Assembly (NCBI GenBank): GCA_026874595.1
Contig: CM049318.1
Location: forward strand, 54,196,250 to 54,260,249
Direction: 5' to 3'
Origin: Sipunculus nudus
Lineage: Eukaryota > Annelida > Sipuncula > Golfingiida > Sipunculidae
DNA: 64,000 nucleotides
Part shown: positions 39,621 to 48,000 of the stretch, one piece after another
Layout: each line of letters starts with the position of its first letter
Numbering within the stretch: position 1 is the first letter of the stretch
The notes under the pieces: generated by a model
The model's database searches: none
What the model saw: the letters and a program-made list of their open reading frames with translations, nothing else
Told to the model about the DNA's origin: nothing
Translations under genes and position numbers: made by a program

Positions 39621-42265
39621 TAGAGCGCCGTTTTTCCGAAAGCGTCGGGGGACAAGCTTTTTGTTCGTAAAAACGAACATTCCGAAATGCGGACAAGTGT
39701 CTAGCGGCTAGTTAGTACGAAGTTAATGATTAAGTTATTGTCATTTTACCCGAGGAACACGGTGTTTCTTTCGATATTCGTAATTGACGACCTGGACTTT
39801 GGATTATGCCCAATATTGGATTATTGCTGAGCATAATTGGCAAAGATCAGTCTAACCTGCTTTAAGGAAATGAGCGTGCTCTTTTTTTCATCAAATTCAC
39901 TGGAGGGAAAGGTCAAATGACATCGCCAAGGAACACGGTGTTTCAAATCGATCTACGTAACTGAAGACCGGTACATATAAAAGCTGCTCAAGCACAAACG
40001 TTTAATAAATTATAGCTCACCAATGCTCATGCGAGTAAACTGCTCAGTTATTTGGCATGACATCCTGTCACCAGCCGACGAACTACGCCTGCTTGAGTAC
40101 AAACGAGATGTGGTTGATAACACACAAGTGCTCTGGGATACACTGCTCAGTCGCTTGCTAGGGGTACAGGGGGCCGAGCGTTGCGCGTCCCATCCTCCAT
40201 TCTGCATTGTGTCGTGCATTAGAAGTGTCTTAAACTTTTGACCAAGAACCCACAAACAAGCTTGCTCAGGTCACATGTAAGATGTTGTTAAATTATGTCT
40301 CATTAACTTATGTCTCATATTGTGTTATCTTATTAAAATTTGGAAGAATAATCGATAAATTTCAGTTGTCACCTACTGATGGAATAGACTTCAGTAATAA
40401 ACAAAATACCTACTGTATTAATATTATGCTAATCTGAATTAATCACATTTTGTAGGTATGTCGTTGTTCTGGCCGACTTCAAGTCAAAATGATTACATAC
40501 ACCCTCAAAAAGCCGGGTGAACTTTAAGACGGCCGATGCTGCAAGGATGACGCTTTGCCAAGTTGTGCGCAGGACAGCTGCTCTTATAAGTTCCAGGTCT
40601 GTCTAAAGATTACGAGAAGGTAGGAAGCATATATCATACTTCCACTAAAGGATGTAATTCACCTGTGTCTGTTGTACGCTTGTTCGTATGCAGATCAATT
40701 AAAATGAAAATAAATATGACGCGTATCCGGAAAAGGGGATTTCCAATAGGTTGTTTTACCTTGATGACCATATATGCTTTGTTGAGTTTTCTTCTAGTTT
40801 ACGTAATTTTTTTTTTATGAACAAGAGGACTTATGTATATCATACAGTACTTAATTGAAAGAGAATATTGAAACGCACACTCTGGTAAAAGTAAATTCGA
40901 TTATGTTTAAAACTTCTTATACCCATCTACGGTTTTAGCTGATATTCATCTTAGTGTCGTTTTTTCCATGTAAATTTTAGCTATTAGTAAAGACCCATGC
41001 GGTCATTAGATATATTTGTTTCCATATTTAGTATATATATATAAATCTTATGGATATACAACTGGACTGTCAAATAAGTCACGTATCCTCATGTTGTACT
41101 CTTGCTGTTATGTCATTATTATTTGCTTTATCTCATGTTTTAATTTGTAGCAAGACCTCGTTGAAAACATCACTTGCTAAATGAGCTATTCTGTTGAAAT
41201 ATTTTGAAATAAATAAATAAAGCAGATTTAGAAGACGCAGGTTAGGTGATGCAGTTTAGGTGACGCAGTTAATATGACGTAGGTAAGGTGACGCAGTTTA
41301 GATGACGTAGGTTGGGAGACGCAGTTTAGATGACGTAGGTTGGGTGACGCAGTTTAGATGACGTAGGTTGGGTGACGCAGTTTAGATGACTTAGTTTAGG
41401 TGACGCAGTTAAGATGACGTAGGTTAAGCGACGCAGAATCAGGTTCGTGATTCATACATTACTACCAGGTCGTCGGGATGATTAAAAAAACATATTTAAT
41501 CAAACAGGATTAAATTATAGTTTGATCCGAACACCGATTATCCGAAAAATCGTTTATGCGTAATTGAAAAATGAAAATCTAATTTTTGATCAATGAAAAT
41601 TAAATATTCAACCCTATATTGAATTCAGATTTTCCATGGCCAATAAGCAATAATTAAAATGTATTTTACATGATAGCTGTTGCCAACGTTTATATTGGAA
41701 TTGCTTCATTTATTCATGTCTGTCAATCCCTGTTCTTCTCCGGTGCTCGGCTGCAGGTTTCTGAATCGTGTGGAATCGTTTATTCGAACGATCGTTCATG
41801 AGAACTAAAACCCTGTCCTCCGGATAAACGAAACTCTACTGTATGTATCATTCCATAACGTTATTTCGTGTGTGTGTTTTATTTTTTATAGAGGAACTAA
41901 TTGTTCAACCTCTGGTGTGGCTGGTTATTCCCCAAACATCATCTTTGGGCCTCTTATCGGGAAAAGTGATAACCCAGTCTCAGTGACGTTTGCAACATGG
42001 AGCGTAAGTCTGCATTTTCCCAAGGATATGACACGTTCATAATTTTCCACTGGGAGACGAGTTCATTTTCATTCCAAATACGACGGATATCTGGATCTAA
42101 AATGTTAAACTCTTCAAGATTTAAGGGAATATTTGGCCGAAAGACACCCATTAAGGACATACTTGACATCGTGCCAAATAGTTCAAGACCTCAAACGGGC
42201 ATTTCTGAGGCATGGCCACATGGATGTTCCGTGACAACAACAATTACACTTTGAATATAAGGTCG

Positions 42266-42314
<49 letters not shown>

Positions 42315-44975
42315 AAAAAGAAAGAAAGACTATGTCCTTTTTTGAAGTGAGTACTTTAAACTTGATTAGGAGTAATCCGTGACTGTTCAAATAATGTTTT
42401 ATTTAAATCAATTCATTCGATTTTTGTAAACACTCGCATATTCTGAAAGGGACCTAATGCTTTCCTACACGATAATGTTATATGGACATTGTAATGCACT
42501 GCTTTAATGCAGGATATTAAAAAAAAAGTTTAATACCTCTTGTATTCTGTTTATCTGTAAATAAGTAGCAGAAATAAGATGTGAAAAGAATGCAAATGAA
42601 TTAATTATAATTTATCGTTTTTTAGTTCAGCTGACTGAAAGTTATCTGAGATTAAGTAATCGCTTTTTGTGAGTCGTCTTTCCGTCCATCCATCTGTCCG
42701 TTAACAAGGCACCAATAGTAACCAGAAACTGCTAAATGATAACCCCGGGAGTTCAATAATAAATCTCCTTAGATGCCTAAATTTAAGTCACTGCTAAATA
42801 TATTTCCTCTGAGTTCTGGGGCATGTTTCTACTCCCAAAAAAGATATAAAATTTGTTACAAAAGCTCTAGTTTTTGAACAAGTAATGTTTTGATTGCCAT
42901 GATTCATTCTATGGATATGTATATTGAACATGCAAGGGTGAACAGTTTCTTCAGTTCGCTGTAACCTATTTTAAGGCTTATAAATGAACAAAAAGCATGA
43001 ATTTCAGTTAGCAGATTGAAAGTCATTTTATCCATCGTTCAAGGTTCCTTAAAAAAAATTTTTAATAAGATATTTTAATTACTAGAAATCTGCATACCCA
43101 TGGATACATGCAACCGCCATGTTAGCATAAGTTTCAAAAAACGTTTGAAGGTGTTTGTTGGTCACCGTCACTCCGAGGTATTGGCCCGCTCGACCGTGAA
43201 CCTAATAGGTACCCGGCCGCACTGATCAGACGGGAACTTATGTATCATTCTCTTAATTTTTGGGTCATATTCTTAGGTTCATTCGTGCATAAGTGACCGT
43301 ACATTTTATGAATATTCCTTTATGAGGCTCCAGAATCCAATTGTTACAATTGTAATAATAGGTAATTGTAATAATTGTTACAATTGTAATAATAGGTACC
43401 CGGCCGCACTGATCAGATGAATATTCCTTTATGAGGCTCCAGAATCCAATTGTTACAATTGTAATAATAGGTAATTGTAATAATTGTTACTATTGTAATA
43501 ATAGGTACCCGGCCGCACTGATCAGACGGGAACTTATGTATCATTCTCTTAATTTTTGGGTCATATTCTTAGGTTCATTCGTGCTTAAGTGACCGTACAT
43601 TTTATGAATATTCCTTTATGAGGCTCCAGAATCCAATTGTTACAATTGTAATAATAGGTAATTGTAATAATTGTTACAATTGTAATAATAGGTACCCGGC
43701 CGCACTGATCAGATGAATATTCCTTTATGAGGCTCCAGAATCCAATTGTTACAATTGTAATAATAGGTAATTGTAATAATTGTTACAATTGTAATAATAG
43801 GTACCCGGCCGCACTGATCAGACGGGAACTTATGTATCATTCTCTTAATTTTTGGGTCATATTCTTAGGTTCATTCGTGCAAAAGTGACCGTACATTTTA
43901 TGAATATTCCTTTATGAGGCTCCAGAATCCAAAGAAGCAGTTGCAGCAACAACAAAATCTAATTGGATCAATTATTCGATGCATTGTTACCGCTCTGATG
44001 ATTAGTTCACAAGATCGCGGTATCACTGTCAAAATTTCCTGATGATATAATCAAGTATTATTACTCTCTTTACAGAGGAGGAATAGCTTTTGGGTGGCCG
44101 TTCTTAACGGAACTAATATGATCGATGACAGTCCTTCACTGAAAGTCAGAAGGAGCAACCCGAGTAAAGAATGGCTGCCTATCAGTCTGTCTTCACTACG
44201 GTCCAGGTAACCATGGTGATAACATACAAGAGACGTGTGCAAAGAAACATTAAATAAAAACTTTAACACTAAAGCTATTTTAAAGATATCTACTTAGGAA
44301 ATACCGGACGGAATGATTCATATAGAGGAAGGGATTTTAATATGAGGGCTGCATAGATGCACGGGCATATATAGTAAGAGGAAATGCATTAAAAATAAAA
44401 TTAAGCCGTTTGACAAGTCGTTTCGCGATCGTTTGTTTTAGATACAAAAATAGTCTTCCATTGTCTGGACGTCTTTCACGCTAATAATCACATTTCAAAC
44501 AATCATAAAAAATAATGTATTGCCCTATATTGTCTCTTAGAAAACAGACTGATATTTTTCCAACAACCGCAACAAATCCAGACTTTTTCATTTTCTAAAT
44601 ATGAATATTACAACAGTCATTGAGGAAGCGCCTGTTGCCTCTATCATAATCTCGCATTATTAAACTATTTTTATAAATGAGATATTTTTTATATACTTCC
44701 AAAAACGGATCCAGGGGGGGCAGGGGGTACTGATCCCCTTTTCAGGCGACGCAAACTGTTTTTAAGGATTTCAGACCCATTTTTGCATTCTGGACGCCCT
44801 TTCCATGATTTGGGGAACTTTCTTTAGGTGTTATCATTGATCCCTGGATCCGCCCCTGGGTTTGGGCAGGTTCAACCTCAAATGTCTTATATCTGTATCC
44901 CATGAAACGCACGGTAATAGCATTTTTCCCGATATTTTGGAAACAGAACATGTGCAGCTCTAATTCTTGCTGGGT

Positions 44976-45044
<69 letters not shown>

Positions 45045-48000
45045 CATTTCGATTACCTTGCAGCGTGAAACTTGAATACAGAGTTGAGTGCAACCGGGAC
45101 TTTTACGGGCCGTACTGTGACAGACACTGCATCGTGAATGAACTCACAGAACATAACTTTGAATGCAACCCCAATAGTGGACACAAACAATGCAAGCAAG
45201 GTAAGCAGAAAGATTACACCAATAGTAACATATACAGAACAACTTGAAAAATTATGGTACTATACTATACATAATTCATTTTTACTGCATGTCACTATAT
45301 TATGAATTCTTGTTTACAACACAAGTGATGGAGGACTCGAGCCCGGACATGGATTCTAATCAGGACTCGAGTCCACATTTTTTTAACTCGGACTTGGATT
45401 CAAATTCGAAAGTAAAGACTTGAGAAATAAGGCCGAGTCTATATCGAGTTCAGAAGAAGGAAAGCTCTGTCACATAAATATAAACTTATTTATTTTACAT
45501 GGATTGTACAAATAGTTATTATAACTAATCGAGGCACTCTCCATGGCTCCGGTGATGGCGTTCGGTAGTCTGCAGAGGTGGAGAAAACCGGAGTACCCGG
45601 GGAAAACCACCGGCCTTGGACGGGCAACTACAACCCACTCTCATAGCCACGCCGAGGATCGAACCCGGGTCGCCAGCGGAGATAGCCAAGCGTTTTAACA
45701 CTCAGCTGTCCAGGCCCCTAAATTTATATATATACATATTATAAAGCTATTATTATAAAGCAAATTACTAACAAAATATTTTACAAAAGACTATTTTCTA
45801 AGCTTTAGGGCGCTAAAATTTAATTAAACATCTGAGTAGAAAGCATGTGAAACTAACATTAAAATAGTTATGGTAATCTAAAATTTCCATTTTGAAATTC
45901 TTTTCATAAGGTAGTCTTGATTCGACTCGGACTTGGATTCGGGTTCATAATGATGCCGATTTGAACAAGGTGGACATTTACTCGAACCTCAAGGACTCCG
46001 ACTTAGACTCGGACTTGCGTAGTGTAGTCTCGGACATGCACTTGGACTCGAATAGTGTATACTCGACTACATCACTGCACAGAACGCAACCTTCTGGGAA
46101 AACTAGCTGCCTCCTTGAGGTCTGAAGGGAAGTATTTAAGCAAATTTTTCAGATAGCTCTGTTCCATGCGTCTTCCCGGTCACTCTATCCTGTGGCAGTC
46201 TGCAACGTCTGTTTATATGGGGCCAAATGGGTCAAATGACCATTGGAAAACGACTACCAAGCTTTCACTACTCACTTCTGAAGGCTCTAGGGTGTTTGTA
46301 TCAGTCCAAGTGCAACCAACGCGGATTTAAAAAAAAATGACTCCTCCCATATGGTTTCTTTCTGTTTGTCTACTGGGAAGGGTTGATGCCGTCCTGGCTG
46401 CGTGTTTATGGTTGCAAGAGCTGTATATATGACAATATTACGTCACTAAGACGTGACAAATGTCGGGGGCGTATGACGTCACATTTACTGAAGTCAACAG
46501 GTGCAATTGCTACACCTGCTCTCCAGTTACGAAATTGTGAAATTTTCCCTTATCTTTTGAAGGATAGGGTAAACAAGTTCCATGATAAAAGTTATACTGA
46601 TGAGAATATGATGATTTTGTATTTAGGATGGGCTGGCATTGACTGTAATTTCAACATCCAGGAATGTGTGTCTGATCCATGTGTGAACGGCGGAAGGTGT
46701 GAGGACCTCATCAACGAGTACAGGTGCATTTGTCCGGCCGGCTACACAGGTATGTCAGTTAGTACAGCGAATCGACTATGTAAGACATTTTATAGTTTAA
46801 AACCAGGATCGCGAGTGTATGCCTGATGAAAACATAATGAAAATATGGTAAATTATGGAGAAGTAGTTACTCTATCATTAGCGCATGGGTAAGTGAATCA
46901 GACCAGGAAGACCAAAGGGTATATCAAATTACAGAAACTATAGGGCAGAGTAAATCGTGATCGTAAAGATATTGTTCTTCTTATGTACGACGATGTACGA
47001 ATTAAAGACCATGAGGGTAAGGTTAATCCGGAGGATGAGGGTATGAACAAGTACTGCTATTGAATTATAAAAGAATAACTCCAGGGTGATCATCAAACAA
47101 CCAGGCGGATTTGTGAAGAAGGCAGGAGTTATATCATTCGTTCACACAAGCAAAGCATGTAAAATCAAGTAACCTCTACCCACATTTTTACTTTGTTCAA
47201 ATAACCTCCGTCATATGTTATATATATGTCGGTGTGAAAGAATTTAACTATTTTTTTTTCTTTTCAGGTATACACTGTGAAACGCTCAAAGATCTTTGCC
47301 GAGAAAGCCCTTGTCAAAACGGCGGCACCTGTAGACAGATAGAAAACACATATACGTGCACCTGCCTCGACGGTTACAATGGGACAAACTGTGAAAACGA
47401 TATGAATGAATGTTTGAGCCAACCTTGCCGACATGGTACTTGCACTGACTTGGTAAACGGTTTCAGTTGTACCTGCGCATCCGGTTACACGGGTATGACA
47501 TGTGACACAGAGATTAACTTCTGTTCTTCTGACCCCTGCAGCCATGGAGCCACGTGCCTGACGTTAGTTGGAGGCTACCAGTGTCAATGTCCTCCAGGTT
47601 TCAACGGTAGCCATTGTGAAGATGAAATAAACTGGTGCGCTAGCAGTCCTTGTACTGGGGACGCCACATGTATATCAAACGTGACTAGTTATGCATGTTT
47701 GTGTCCTGATGGAAGAACTGGAGTCACCTGTGAGCAATATTTGCCGTTGTGTAGCGTAAATCCATGTCAGAATGGTGGAAACTGCTTCCAGACAGAGGAC
47801 AAAGTTATCTGCTCTTGTGTTCATGGTTTTACGGGTCCAAAGTGCGAAATTGATGTAGATGATTGTGAAAACGGGCCATGCGTAAACGGTACATGTGAAG
47901 ACCTGGTCGGTAATTACAAATGTCACTGCGGTGAAGGGTTCACTGGGAGAAACTGTGAGAGTCGAATTTTGTCCTGCCCTGAGGTCAAATGTAATTGTCC

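Noticed and set aside
40010..40255. Opposed frames of 72-81 codons as a candidate MNNL exon or transposase
   Set aside because: No MNNL cysteines, no DDE or helix-turn-helix motif that I can identify, and the place is inside a pogo-like element.
41954..42254. Two overlapping frames around the MNNL exon
   Set aside because: One is antisense to the exon and the other starts inside it and reads into the intron past a good GTAAGT donor.
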